A stretch of 64,000 nucleotides of DNA from the NCBI RefSeq assembly GCF_000004195.4, contig NC_030679.2:152272284-152336283 (forward strand). Reading direction: 5' to 3'. The notes beneath the pieces were generated by a model, which saw nothing but the letters and a program-made list of their open reading frames with translations, did no database searches and was not told where the DNA came from. The stretch's first letter is position 1; each line of letters starts with the position of its first letter. The translations under genes were made by a program, and so were the position numbers. Shown here piece by piece: positions 1 to 16,400 of this stretch. The DNA comes from Xenopus tropicalis (taxonomy: Eukaryota > Chordata > Amphibia > Anura > Pipidae).

Positions 1-340
1 AGTCTGGGCACCCTGATACCCTGGGTATTCCTGTCCCTATAGTCTGGGCACCCTGATACCCTGGGTATTCCTGTCCCTATAGTCTGGGCACCCTGATACC
101 CTGGGTATTCCAGTCCCTATAGTCTGGGCACCCTGATACCCTGGGTATTCCTGTCCCTATAGTCTGGGCACCCTGATACCCTGGGTATTCCTGTCCCTAT
201 AGTCTGGGCACCCTGATACCCTGGGTATTCCTGTCCCTACAGTCTGGCACCCTGATACCCTGGGTATTCCTGTCCCTATAGTCAGGGCACCCTGATACCC
301 TGGGTATTCCTGTCCCTATAGTCAGGGCACACAAATACTC
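1..340. repeat. 40-nt tandem repeat, about 8 copies, ACTL6B intron
   Basis: Exact 40-base periodicity is visible (AGTCTGGGCACCCTGATACC recurs at 1, 41, 81, 121 and so on). The copies are nearly identical and decay after about 300. The array lies upstream of the exon at 466 and so is probably intronic in ACTL6B. No coding exon is seen in it or in 340-465. Confidence 0.95.
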
Positions 341-435
341 CTGCAGGCCCTGCACTCTGGACTCATTAATACCCTGAGTAGTGCGGTTCCTACAGACAGA
401 ATACATTTATACCCCGGGTACTACAGGGCTACTAA

Positions 436-2754
<2,319 letters not shown>

Positions 2755-3335
2755 TAGTTACTGTCAGACATCCTGATACCCCGGGGGAACTATTCAGCAA
2801 TAGCACATGATCATCCCAAGGATATGATATACCCCAGCTCTTGCCTTTGTACCCCCCCTCCCTCTGCTATTGCCCCCTGCCCATAATGCCCCAGCCAACT
2901 AGGGATCAGCCCCATGTACAGTCAAATGCATTATATCCCCCAACAGCCAATGACGGTCTCATCCCTCCTACAGTTCTACTGTGCGACCCGATACCTTCTT
3001 CTGCTTATTCCCCGTCAGAACATTGTCACATGACCTTAATTCTAACCAATCCCTCCACTTCCTGCTTGTTCCACCATGACAATGCTGTAGCATGATGCGT
3101 TATCCCACAATGCACCTTGTATTCATGTATCTGACCTGATCCTGCCAAACAGAAGCAGATTGGGGTCAGCCAGTCCCATCCAGAACCATCCAGAACCATC
3201 CAGAACCATCCAGAACCATCCAGAACCATCCAGAACCATCGACCTGAATGATTAATATCCCCTGCTATGTGCCCAGTCCCTCAACCCAAGGTGAGAAAAT
3301 GGGCCTTTCATTAAAGTGATAAAATCATTCATTGC
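2755..3335 (+). other. actl6b: ACTL6B 3'UTR with polyadenylation signal
   Basis: This is non-coding sequence after the stop. A short CAGAACCATC 10-mer repeats six times at 3179-3239. ATTAAA at 3310-3315 is the likely polyadenylation signal, with cleavage expected about 15-25 nt later. Confidence 0.6.
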
Positions 3336-3357
3336 TTGTCCTGTGAGTGGCGCTTGT

Positions 3358-4112
3358 GAGAACTCTGAGTATCACTCATGTATTATAAGGGATAATGTAC
3401 CCCCTACTGTAAATGATAAGGATATTAGCAGTCACTGAGGGGTTCTGTGCCCCCCATATAAAGGCACAAGGCTGCAGGCTGAGTTATACAGGGAACTCTG
3501 AGTATCACTCATGTATTATAAGGGATAATGTACCCCCTACTGTAAATGATAAGGATATTAGCAGTCACTGAGGGGTTCTGTGCCCCCCATATAAAGGCAC
3601 AAGGCTGCAGGCTGAGTTATACAGGGAACTCTGAGTATCACTCATGTATTATAAGGGATAATGTACCCCCTACTGTAAATGATAAGGATATTAGCAGTCA
3701 CTGAGGGGTTCTGTGCCCCCCATATAAAGGCACAAGGCTGCAGGCTGAGTTATACAGGGAACTCTGAGTATCACTCATGTATTATAAGGGATAATGTACC
3801 CCCTACTGTAAATGATAAGGATATTAGCAGTCACTGAGGGGTTCTGTGCCCCCCATATAAAGGCACAAGGCTGCAGGCTGAGTTATACAGGGAACTCTGA
3901 GTATCACTCATGTATTATAAGGGATAATGTACCCCCTACTGTAAATGATAAGGATATTAGCAGTCACTGAGGGGTTCTGTGCCCCCCATATAAAGGCACA
4001 AGGCTGCAGGCTGAGTTATACAGGGAACTCTGAGTATCACTCATGTATTATAAGGGATAATGTACCCCCTACTGTAAATGATAAGGATATTAGCAGTCAC
4101 TGAGGGGTTCTG
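3358..4112. repeat. 133-nt tandem repeat, about 5.7 copies
   Basis: AACTCTGAGTATCACTCATG recurs at 3361, 3494 and 3627 with a strict 133-base step, and the copies are virtually identical. It sits just downstream of the ACTL6B polyadenylation site. Confidence 0.96.
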
Positions 4113-4559
4113 CCCCACTGGCCTCAATATATGTTATACATGGGGCAGTACAGATATAGGGGCAGCCAATCCCTTCTCTCTGGGGTTTCTGACCGGGGGG
4201 CCCTTATCTGCCCCTTGCTGGTGGGACAATCCGGGCACATTACTATAACAATACTATAATGCCCTAGAATGGGGCAGATCCAAGGGGCAGTTAATATTAC
4301 ATGGATATGTGCCGTTGGGGCAGTTGGGCGACACATTCAGTTCTGTCTCTGCCCTTTGGCTGATAATAACTGGGACTTCCAGGAAAAGTGCAAGTCAGCA
4401 ACTCCCCCCACCCTTATCTACTGGCGCCTCCACCCTCTACTGGCAACTGCTGCCTAGCAACAGCCCCTGTGACTCGCGGCCAATAGCACTGCCACTTACT
4501 GTGCCCCTGCACCCACAAACACGTTACCTGCAGGTAGGTACTCAGTATCACTGCATATA
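4113..4559. other. Intergenic single-copy stretch
   Basis: No gene, RNA or promoter signal is recognised. It separates the 133-nt array from the large 51-nt satellite. Confidence 0.5.
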
Positions 4560-7500
4560 GCACACGTGTACCAGCAAATACACTCCCCCGTGCAAAGGGA
4601 GCAGAGACAGTCACACGGGTACCAGGAAATACACTCCCCCGTGCAAAGGGAGCAGAGACAGTCACATGGGTACCAGGAAATACACTCCCCCGTGCAAAGG
4701 AAGCAGAGACAGTCACATGGGTACCGGGAAATACACTCCCCCGTGCAAAGGGAGCAGAGACAGTCACATGGGTACCGGGAAATACACTCCCCCGTGCAAA
4801 GGAAGCAGAGACAGTCACACGGGTACCGGGAAATACACTCCCCCGTGCACAGGAAGCAGAGACAGTCACATGGGTACCAGGAAATACACTCCCCCGTGCA
4901 AAGGAAGCAGAGACAGTCACATGGGTACCAGGAAATACACTCCCCCGTGCAAAGGAAGCAGAGACAGTCACACGTGTACCAGCAAATACACTCCCCCGTG
5001 CAAAGGAAGCAGAGACAGTCACACGTGTACCAGCAAATACACTCCCCCGTGCAAAGGAAGCAGAGACAGTCACACGGGTACCAGGAAATACACTCCCCTG
5101 TGCACAGGAAGCAGAGACAGTCACACGGGTACCGGGAAATACACTCCCCCGTGCACAGGAAGCAGAGACAGTCACATGGGTACCAGGAAATACACTCCCC
5201 CGTGCAAAGGAAGCAGAGACAGTCACACGGGTACCAGGAAATACACTCCCCCGTGCAAAGTAAGCAGAGACAGTCACACGTGTACCAGCAAATACACTCC
5301 CCCGTGCAAAGGGAGCAGAGACAGTCACACGGGTACCAGGAAATACACTCCCCCGTGCACAGGAAGCAGAGACAGTCACACGGGTACCGGGAAATACACT
5401 CCCCCGTGCAAAGGAAGCAGAGACAGTCACATGGGTACCGGGAAATACACTCCCCCGTGCAAAGGAAGCAGAGACAGTCACATGGGTACCGGGAAATACA
5501 CTCCCCCCGTGCACAGGAAGCAGAGACAGTCACATGAGTACTGGGAAATACACTCCCCCGTGCAAAGGGAGCAGAGACAGTCACACGGGTACCAGGAAAT
5601 ACACTCCCCCGTGCACAGGAAGCAGAGACAGTCACACGGGTACCGGGAAATACACTCCCCCGTGCAAAGGAAGCAGAGACAGTCACACGGGTACCGGGAA
5701 ATACACTCCCCCCGTGCAAAGGAAGCAGAGACAGTCACATGGGTACCAGGAAATACACTCCCCCGTGCAAAGGAAGCAGAGACAGTCACACGGGTACCGG
5801 GAAATACACTCCCCCGTGCAAAGGAAGCAGAGACAGTCACATGGGTACCGGGAAATACACTCCCCCGTGCAAAGGAAGCAGAGACAGTCACACGGGTACC
5901 GGGAAATACACTCCCCCGTGCAAAGGAAGCAGAGACAGTCACATGGGTACCAGGAAATACACTCCCCCGTGCAAAGGAAGCAGAGACAGTCACATGGGTA
6001 CCAGGAAATACACTCCCCCGTGCAAAGGAAGCAGAGACAGTCACATGGGTACCGGGAAATACACTCCCCCGTGCAAAGGAAGCAGAGACAGTCACATGGG
6101 TACCGGGAAATACACTCCCCCGTGCAAAGGAAGCAGAGACAGTCACATGGGTACCGGGAAATACACTCCCCCGTGCAAAGGAAGCAGAGACAGCAACATG
6201 GGTACCAGGAAATACACTCCCCCGTGCAAAGGAAGCAGAGACAGTCACATGGGTACCGGGAAATACACTCCCCCGTGCAAAGGAAGCAGAGACAGTCACA
6301 CGGGTACCGGGAAATACACTCCCCCGTGCAAAGGAAGCAGAGACAGTCACATGGGTACCGGGAAATACACTCCCCCGTGCAAAGGAAGCAGAGACAGTCA
6401 CATGGGTACCGGGAAATACACTCCCCCGTGCAAAGGAAGCAGAGACAGCCACATGGGTACCAGGAAATACACTCCCCCGTGCAAAGGAAGCAGAGAAAGT
6501 CACATGGGTACCAGGAAATACACTCCCCCGTGCAAAGGAAGCAGAGACAGTCACACGGGTACCGGGAAATACACTCCCCCGTGCAAAGGAAGCAGAGACA
6601 GTCACATGGGTACCAGGAAATACACTCCCCCGTGCAAAGGAAGCAGAGACAGTCACACGGGTACCAGGAAATACACTCCCCCGTGCAAAGGAAGCAGAGA
6701 CAGTCACACGGGTACCAGGAAATACACTCCCCCGTGCAAAGGAAGCAGAGACAGTCACATGGGTACCGGGAAATACACTCCCCCGTGCAAAGGAAGCAGA
6801 GACAGTCACATGGGTACTGGGAAATACACTCCCCCCGTGCAAAGAAAGCAGAGACAGTCACATGGGTACTGGGAAATACACTCCCCCGTGCAAAGGAAGC
6901 AGAGACAGCCACATGGGTACCGGGAAATACACTCCCCCCGTGCAAAGGAAGCAGAGACAGTCACATGGGTATCAGGAAATACACTCCCCCGTGCACAGGA
7001 AGCAGAGACAGTCACATGGGTACCAGGAAATACACTCCCCCGTGCAAAGGAAGCAGAGACAGTCACATGGGTACCAGCAAATACACTCCCCCGTGCAAAG
7101 GAAGCAGAGACAGTCACATGGGTACTGGGAAATACACTCCCCCGTGCAAAGGAAGCAGAGACAGCCACATGGGTACCAGGAAATACACTCCCCCGTGCAA
7201 AGGAAGCAGAGACAGTCACATGGGTACCGGGAAATACACTACCCCGTGCAAAGGAAGCAGAGACAGTCACACGGGTACCGGGAAATACACTCCCCCGTGC
7301 AAAGGAAGCAGAGACAGTCACACGGGTACCGGGAAATACACTCCCCCGTGCAAAGGAAGCAGAGACAGTCACACGGGTACCAGGAAATACACTCCCCCGT
7401 GCAAAGGAAGCAGAGACAGTCACATGGGTACCGGGAAATACACTCCCCCGTGCAAAGGAAGCAGAGACAGTCACACGGGTACCAGGAAATACACTCCCCC

Positions 7501-10500
7501 CGTGCAAAGGAAGCAGAGACAGTCACATGGGTACCAGGAAATACACTCCCCCGTGCAAAGGAAGCAGAGACAGTCACACGGGTACCAGGAAATACACTCC
7601 CCCCGTGCAAAGAAAGCAGAGACAGTCACATGGGTACTGGGAAATACACTCCCCCGTGCAAAGGAAGCAGAGACAGCCACATGGGTACCGGGAAATACAC
7701 TCCCCCCGTGCAAAGGAAGCAGAGACAGTCACATGGGTATCAGGAAATACACTCCCCCGTGCACAGGAAGCAGAGACAGTCACATGGGTACCAGGAAATA
7801 CACTCCCCCGTGCAAAGGAAGCAGAGACAGTCACATGGGTACCAGCAAATACACTCCCCCGTGCAAAGGAAGCAGAGACAGTCACATGGGTACTGGGAAA
7901 TACACTCCCCCGTGCAAAGGAAGCAGAGACAGCCACATGGGTACCAGGAAATACACTCCCCCGTGCAAAGGAAGCAGAGACAGTCACATGGGTACCGGGA
8001 AATACACTACCCCGTGCAAAGGAAGCAGAGACAGTCACACGGGTACCGGGAAATACACTCCCCCGTGCAAAGGAAGCAGAGACAGTCACACGGGTACCGG
8101 GAAATACACTCCCCCGTGCAAAGGAAGCAGAGACAGTCACACGGGTACCAGGAAATACACTCCCCCGTGCAAAGGAAGCAGAGACAGTCACATGGGTACC
8201 GGGAAATACACTCCCCCGTGCAAAGGAAGCAGAGACAGTCACACGGGTACCAGGAAATACACTCCCCCGTGCACAGGAAGCAGAGACAGTCACACGGGTA
8301 CCAGGAAATACACTCCCCCGTGCAAAGGAAGCAGAGACAGTCACACGGGTACCAGCAAATACACTCCCCCGTGCAAAGGAAGCAGAGACAGTCACACGGG
8401 TACCAGCAAATACACTCCCCCGTGCAAAGGAAGCAGAGACAGTCACATGGGTACCAGGAAATACACTCCCCCGTGCAAAGGAAGCAGAGACAGTCACATG
8501 GGTACCAGGAAATACACTCCCCCGTGCACAGGAAGCAGAGACAGTCACACGGGTACCAGGAAATACACTCCCCCGTGCAAAGGAAGCAGAGACAGTCACA
8601 CGTGGTACCAGCAAATACACTCCCCCGTGCAAAGGAAGCAGAGACAGTCACATGGGTACCAGGAAATACACTCCCCCATGTACAGGAAGCAGAGACAGTC
8701 ACATGGGTACCAGGAAATACACTCCCCCGTGCAAAGGAAGCAGAGACAGGCACATGGGTACCGGGAAATACACTCCCCCGTGCAAAGGAAGCAGAGACAG
8801 TCACATGGGTACCAGGAAATACACTCCCCCGTGCAAAGGAAGCAGAGACAGTCACACGGGTACTGGGAAATACACTCCCCCGTGCAAAGGAAGCAGAGAC
8901 AGCCACATGGGTACCAGGAAATACACTCCCCCGTGCAAAGGAAGCAGAGACAGCCACATGGGTACCAGGAAATACACTCCCCCGTGCAAAGGAAGCAGAG
9001 ACAGTCACATGGGTACTGGGAAATACACTCCCCCGTGCAAAGGAAGCAGAGACAGTCACATGGGTACCAGGAAATACACTCCCCCGTGCAAAGGAAGCAG
9101 AGACAGTCACATGGGTACTGGGAAATACACTCCCCCGTGCAAAGGAAGCAGAGACAGTCACATGGGTACCAGCAAATACACTCCCCCGTGCAAAGGAAGC
9201 AGAGACAGTCACATGGGTACTGGGAAATACACTCCCCCGTGTTAAGGAAGCAGAGACAGCCACATGGGTACCAGGAAATACACTCCCCCGTGCAAAGGAA
9301 GCAGAGACAGTCACATGGGTACTGGGAAATACACTCCCCCGTGCAAAGGAAGCAGAGAAAGTAACATGGGTACCAGCAAATACACTCCCCCGTGCGAAGG
9401 AAGCAGAGACAGTCACATGGGTACTGGGAAATACACTCCCCCGTGCAAAGGAAGCAGAGACAGCCACATGGGTACCAGGAAATACACTCCCCCGTGCAAA
9501 GGAAGCAGAGACAGTCACATGGGTACCAGGAAATACACTCCCCCGTGCAAAGGAAGCAGAGACAGTCACATGGGTACCAGGAAATACACTCCCCCGTGCA
9601 AAGGAAGCAGAGACAGTCACATGGGTACCGGGAAATAAACTCCCCCGTGCAAAGGAAGCAGAGACAGTCACATGGGTACCAGGAAATACACTCCCCCATG
9701 TACAGGAAGCAGAGACAGTCACATGGGTACCAGGAAATACACTCCCCCATGTACAGGAAGCAGAGACAGTCACATGGGTACCAGGAAATACACTCCCCCG
9801 TGCAAAGGAAGCAGAGACAGTCACATGGGTACCAGGAAATACACTCCCCCATGTACAGGAAGCAGAGACAGTCACATGGGTACCAGGAAATACACTCCCC
9901 CGTGCACAGGAAGCAGAGACAGCCACACGGGTACCAGGAAATACACTCCCCCGTGCAAAGGAAGCAGAGACAGTCACACGGGTACCGGGAAATACACTCC
10001 CCCATGTACAGGAAGCAGAGACAGTCACATGGGTACCAGGAAATACACTCCCCCGTGCAAAGGAAGCAGAGACAGTCACATGGGTACCAGGAAATACTCT
10101 CCCCCGTGCAATAGAAGTAGAGACATAGTACCAGGAAATACACTCCCCCGTGGAAAGGAAGCAGAGACAGTCACATGGGTGCCAGGAAATACACTCCCCC
10201 GTGCAATAGAAGTAGAGACATAGTACCAGGAAATACACTCCCCCGTGCAAAGGAAGCAGAGACAGTCACATGGGTACCAGGAAATACACTCCCCCGTGCA
10301 CAGGAAGCAGAGACAGTCACATGGGTACCAGGAAATACACTCCCCTGTGCAAAGGAAGCAGAGACAGCCACATGGGTACCAGGAAATACACTCCCCCGTG
10401 CACAGGAAGCAGAGACAGCCACATGGGTACCAGGAAATACCCTCCCCCGTGCAAAGGAAGCAGAGACAGTCACACGGGTACCAGGAAATACCCTCCCCCG

Positions 10501-12645
10501 TGCAAAGGAAGCAGAGACAGTCACACGGGTACCAGGAAATACACTCCCCCGTGCAAAGGAAGCAGAGACAGTCACATGGGTACCAGGAAATACACTCCCC
10601 CCATGCAAAGGAAGCAGAGACATGGGTACCAGGAAATACACTCCCCCGTGCAAAGGAAGCAGAGACAGTCACATGGGTACCAGGAAATACACTCCCCCGT
10701 GCAAAGGAAGCAGAGACAGTCACATGGGTACCAGGAAATACACTCCCCTGTGCAAAGGAAGCAGAGACAGTAACATGGGTACCGGGAAATACACTCCCCC
10801 CGTGCAAAGGAAGCAGAGACATGGGTACCAGGAAATACACTCCCCCCGTGCAAAGGAAGCAGAGACAGTCACATGGGTACCAGGAAATACACTCCCCCGT
10901 GCAAAGGAAGCAGAGACAGTCACATGGGTACCAGGAAATACACTCCCCTGTGCAAAGGAAGCAGAGACAGTAACATGGGTACCGGGAAATACACTCCCCC
11001 CATGCAAAGGAAGCAGAGACATGGGTACCAGGAAATACACTCCCCGTGCACAGGAAGTAGAGACATGGGTACCAGGAAATACACTCCCCGTGCACAGGAA
11101 GTAGAGACATGGGTACCAGGAAATACACTCCCCGTGTACAGAAAGTAGAGACATGGGTACCAGGAAATACACTCCCCGTGCATAGGAAGTAGAGACATGG
11201 GTACCAGGAAATACACTCCCCGTGCAAAGGAAGTAGAGACATGGGTACCAGGAAATACACTCCCCCGTGTACAGGAATTAGAGACATGGGTACCAGGAAA
11301 TACACTCCCCGTGCACAGGAAGTAGAGACATGGGTACCAGGAAATACACTCCCCGTGCACAGGAAGTAGAGACATGGGTACCAGGAAATACACTCCCCGT
11401 GCAAAGGAAGTAGAGACATGGGTACCAGGAAATACACTCCCCGTGCATAGGAAGTAGAGACATGGGTACCAGGAAATACACTCCCCCGTGCAAAGGAAGC
11501 AGAGACAGTCACATGGGTACCAGGAAATACACTCCCCCGTGCAAAGGAAGCAGAGACAGTCACATGGGTACCAGGAAATACACTCCCCTGTGCAAAGGAA
11601 GCAGAGACAGTAACATGGGTACCGGGAAATACACTCCCCCCGTGCAAAGGAAGCAGAGACATGGGTACCAGGAAATACACTCCCCCCGTGCAAAGGAAGC
11701 AGAGACAGTCACATGGGTACCAGGAAATACACTCCCCCGTGCAAAGGAAGCAGAGACAGTCACATGGGTACCAGGAAATACACTCCCCTGTGCAAAGGAA
11801 GCAAAGACAGTAACATGGGTACCGGGAAATACACTCCCCCCGTGCAAAGGAAGCAGAGACATGGGTACCAGGAAATACACTCCCCGTGCAAAGGAAGTAG
11901 AGACATGGGTACCAGGAAATACACTCCCCGTGCACAGGAAGTAGAGACATGGGTACCAGGAAATACACTCCCCGTGTACAGAAAGTAGAGACATGGGTAC
12001 CAGGAAATACACTCCCCGTGCATAGGAAGTAGAGACATGGGTACCAGGAAATACACTCCCCCGTGTACAGGAAGTAGAGACATGGGTACCAGGAAATACA
12101 CTCCCCGTGCATAGGAAGTAGAGACACGGGTACCAGGAAATACACTCCCCGTGCAAAGGAAGTAGAGACATGGGTACCAGGAAATACACTCCCCCGTATA
12201 CAGGAAGTAGAGACATGGGTACCAGGAAATACACTCCCCGTGCACAGGAAGTAGAGACATGGGTACCAGGTAATACACTCCCCGTGCACAGGAAGTAGAG
12301 ACATGGGTACCAGGAAATACACTCCCCGTGCAAAGGAAGTAGAGACATGGGTACCAGGAAATACACTCCCCGTGCATAGGAAGTAGAGACATGGGTATCA
12401 GGAAATACACTCCCCCGTGCACAGGAAGTGGAGACATGGGTACCAGGAAATACACTCCCCCGTGTACAGGAAGTAGAGACATGGGTACCAGTAAATACAC
12501 TCCCCCGTTTACAGGAAGTAGAGACATGGGTACCAGGAAATACACTCCCCGTGCATAGGAAGTAGAGACATGGGTATCAGGAAATACACTCCCCCGTGCA
12601 CAGGAAGTGGAGACATGGGTACCAGGAAATACACTCCCCATGCAG
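4560..12645. repeat. 51-nt satellite, about 160 copies, with higher-order structure
   Basis: The unit begins GGGTACCAGGAAATACACTC, continues CCCCGTGCAAAGGAAGCAGA and ends GACAGTCACAT (51 nt). From about 11040 a 44-nt variant lacking a CAGTCAC block dominates. Variant markers show nested duplications. Positions 6837-7500 recur at 7605-8268 (offset 768), and 10615-11220 recur at 11455-12060 (offset 840). Because 51 is 17 codons, and few copies hold stops, open frames of over 1,800 codons exist on both strands. They encode only degenerate 17-residue repeats in several frames and are not taken as genes. Confidence 0.97.
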
Positions 12646-13454
12646 CCACAAGTAACAATTTGTACAGCTAGTATAAAGGCAGTTACATACAAACCGAGCT
12701 GTGCGGGTCAAAACCTGACAGGTGACAACCTTATCGCCATGTCATAGCCCCGCCCCATGACATCACGGGAATGTATTTCCTGGTACCCATGTGACTGTCT
12801 GCCCTCGTGATGTCACGTTCCTGCCCGGAGTTACGGCCAACTCTACACCTATTGGATTTAATCACCTGCAGGGGCACCCATGGCTGACTGGGGGGGCTAA
12901 TCAGGGGCATCAGATACAACCACTTGGGCAGTAAAGGCCCCTCAATTGCCCCTGGGGCCAAACACAACAGGTGACCTACCCCCCCCCCCAGGTTTAACTG
13001 TAAAAGTGTGAGTTTGTTGAATGGGATTCCATGGACCTGACTGATAATGTGAGTCTGGGGCCCCTTTCCTGGCTCCGCCCTCTTTATCACTATTTACTAA
13101 ACTGCGCAAAATGCAAAACATTGCTGCCAATTTCTCTGTTTTTTTACCCACAATGCAATATTCTGACCAGAAAGCAATTTGCATGCGAAGTAAAAGCTGT
13201 TTGTAACTTGGACCTGATTGGTCAGACACAACCTGCCCTGTAACTGCCCGGGGGGGGGGTAAATACCCTCTAGGATCGGCCCCTGCCTCACTTGGCTCCC
13301 TGACATGTTGGGCTTTATCTCTTCATCCTCAAAACAAGAGAGGGGAGGGCAGGCCCCCGGGCAGGGGTGGGTGTATGGGTGGGTGTATGGGTGGGTGTAT
13401 GGGTGGCACCCACAGCTGCATTAACTGATATGTCTTGTCTGCCTTTCCCCTCAG
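12646..13454 (+). other. Region upstream of TFR2, possible promoter
   Basis: A TATAAA at 12672, a GC box (CCCCGCCCC, about 12748) and two inverted TGACATCA/TGATGTCA CRE-like sites (12758, 12808) could mark a promoter. The first TFR2 coding exon at 13455 follows an AG acceptor, so an upstream 5'UTR exon is expected but was not found. A 12-nt GGGTGGGTGTAT repeat is at 13367-13403. Confidence 0.3.
12770..12803 (-). repeat. Solitary inverted copy of the 51-nt satellite unit
   Basis: ATGTATTTCCTGGTACCCAT and the following GTGACTGTCTGCC are the reverse complement of the satellite unit. They lie about 125 bp outside the array and are bounded by near-inverted 13-mers containing TGACATCAC (12757-12769 and 12804-12816, 11 of 13 matching). 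Confidence 0.8.
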
Positions 13455-13495
13455 TCTGAGCCATGGACACAGTCAGAGAGTTCATTCAGCAAAAG
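13455..13495 (+). CDS. tfr2: TFR2 exon 1 (coding from 13463)
   Basis: The ATG at 13463 gives [11 protein letters not shown] before GTAAGT. The eight bases before the ATG follow a CCCCTCAG acceptor-like site, so a non-coding exon may exist upstream. Confidence 0.75.
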
Positions 13496-16400
13496 GTAAG
13501 TCCTTACTTTCCCTTTAATTACCCCCCCCCCCCCCACTATTCTGCATTTAGCGGCTTATATATACCCTCTGGGGCAGCCCATTCTGGCTAAATAGGGCAT
13601 TCACCCCAAGTTTGTGCCCCACAAAATACCCCTTTGTACCCCCTCTCTTGGTAGGGAACCCCATAACCTGACTGCCCTTACAGTAAGGAACCCCTTCCTA
13701 TGCTGATGGTGAGATCTCCTTTCCTCCCCACCCCCAATGTATCACTCATTCCCCCTCTCTGGGTAGGGAACCCCATAACCTGACTGCCCTTACAGTAAGG
13801 AACCCCTTCCTATGCTGATGGGGAGATCCCCTTTCCTCCCCCCCCCCAATGTATCACTCATTCCCCCTCTCTTGGTAGGGAACCCCATAACCTGACTGCC
13901 CTTACAGTAAGGAACCCCTTCCTATGCTGATGGTGAGATCCCCTTTCCTCCCCACCCCCAATGTATCACTCATTCCCCCTCTCTGGGTAGGGAACCCCAT
14001 AACCTGACTGCCCTTACAGTAAGGAACCCCTTCCTATGCTGATGGTGAGATCTCCTTTCCTCCCCACCCCCAATGTATCACTCATTCCCCCTCTCTGGGT
14101 AGGGAACCCCATAACCTGACTGCCCTTACAGTAAGGAACCCCTTCCTATGCTGATGGGGAGATCCCCTTTCCTCCCCCACCCAATGTATCACTCATTCCC
14201 CCTCTCTTGGTAGGGAACCCCATAACCTGACTGCCCTTACAGTAAGGAACCCCTTCCTATGCTGATGGTGAGATCTCCTTTCCTCCCCACCCCCAATGTA
14301 TCACTCATTCCCCCTCTCTGGGTAGGGAACCCCATAACCTGACTGCCCTTACAGTAAGGAACCCCTTCCTATGCTGATGGTGAGATCTCCTTTCCTCCCC
14401 ACCCCCAATGTATCACTCATTCCCCTCTCTTTGTAGGGAACCCCATAACCTGACTGCCCTTACAGTAAGGAACCCCTTCCTATGCTGATGGTGAGATCCC
14501 CTTTCCTCCCCACCCCCAATGTATCACTCATTCCCCCTCTCTGGGTAGGGAACCCCATAACCTGACTGCCCTTACAGTAAGGAACCCCTTCCTATGCTGA
14601 TGGTGAGATCCACTTTCCTCCCCACCCCCAATGTATCACTCATTCCCCCTCTCTGGGTAGGGAACCCCATAACCTGACTGCCCTTACAGTAAGGAACCCC
14701 TTCCTATGCTGATGGTGAGATCCCCTTTCCCCCCCCCCCAATGTATCACTCATTCCCCCTCTCTGGGTAGGGAATCCCATAACCTGACTGCCCTTACAGT
14801 AAGGAACCCCTTCCTATGCTGATGGTGAGATCCCCTTTCCTCCCCACCCCCAATGTATCACTCATTCCCCTCTCTTGGTAGGGAATCCCATAACCTGACT
14901 GCCCTTACAGTAAGGAACCCCTTCCTATGCTGATGGTGAGATCTCCTTTCCTCCCCCACCCCCAATGTATCACTCATTCCCCCTCTCTGGGTAGGGAACC
15001 CCATAACCTGACTGCCCTTCCAGGGGTACCTAGTGTCTATGAAAACAATTAGGCATTATCCTTATCACTGGGACCAGCTCCACAGTTTGGGAACCAGTGG
15101 GTTCTGCACTGCTGGTTCTGACTCCTGATACAACTCCCCAATACCCATTCATTCCTCATTCTCACTGGGTTTATAGTTATGTGTAACTGTCACTGTGTCT
15201 GTCCCTTTCCCTTCCCTGCACTGCTGGTTCTGACTCCTGATACAACTCCCCAATACCCATTCATTCCTCATTCTCACTGGGTTTATAGTTATGTGTAACT
15301 GTCACTGTGTCTGTCCCTTTCCCTTCCCTGCACTGCTGGTTCTGACTCCTGATACAACTCCCCAATATCCATTCATTCCTCATTCTCATACAGGGACACT
15401 GGGGTACTTGAGTCTGATGGCTGGACCGGTGGTAAAATATTGGGCACAGACATTATTCAGGCACAGTGAGTGGCTACCCCACAGAGCTCACACTCTAAGC
15501 TGTTAGAATGTATAGTAACCCTGTGTATGTTTCCCCAGCTCCCCGTGCAAGGGGCCTCGTATTCAATCTACCGTGGGGGGGAGGATGAGGAGGAACTGCA
15601 CATTGAGGAGCCCCCAAGAGACCCAGTCGGATCACGTGGGAGGAAGAGACCCCCCCGACTCTCCCCCACCCTCCAGAAATACATCATTGGCATCATTCTA
15701 ACAGCGTTTGTGGGTCAGTACATAATAACAAATAAACTTGCCCCCATCATGGTGCTGTAGTGACAGGAGAAGAAACAGTTACCCGGGGGGGGGGGGTAAT
15801 TAGTACATAGCCATACACCAGTAAGACACAGTAAGGCAAAGGGTTCAACTTGATGGACTGGTCCCAGATATATATATATATATATAATTGCACCCCCACA
15901 CTCAGTCTATCCTGCCTGTAACCGTAATATTAGAGACTCAGTACCACTATATGGGGGGGGATGGGGGCACAGGCCTGTGACAGAGGGCTGCACGTCAGTG
16001 TGTTTATAGTGTGATTTCCCAATATCTGCCCCCCCCCCCACACTGGGTTCCCCCCCTGTGTACAAACATTGGGCAGCCCGACTGTCTTCTGTCATATACA
16101 GATCAATAGAGCTCTGTTTGTACCGGGGCGCCCCCTGGTCTCATGAACTGCCCTGCCCTGAGCCTTTACTATTGGGCAACGGCCGGAACTGGGCCCGGAG
16201 GGTGGGGGGCACTGGTACATTCTCTGCTGGGCGTAGGGTACTTAGTGGGGTCCCTCAGGGATCCCCCCCCTCGAATCAGTGGTACTGGCAGATACATTAG
16301 ATAGGTACAAGGAAGGGGAGTTACAGGGGGGCTGGGAAGTTGTGGGATCCCCCCCCCCTGAATCAGTGGTACTGGCAGATACATTAGATAGGTACAAGGA

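Noticed and set aside
4666..10128. Open frame of 1,820 codons and several of 400-1,276 codons over the 51-nt array
   Set aside because: The unit is 17 codons with few stops, so frames stay open on both strands. The products change frame-type internally, have no known domain and no gene signals.
15714..15760. Early end of the TFR2 frame at TAG 15758
   Set aside because: It follows the donor GTCAGT at 15714. Joining to 22084 restores the membrane anchor in exact agreement with human TFR2.
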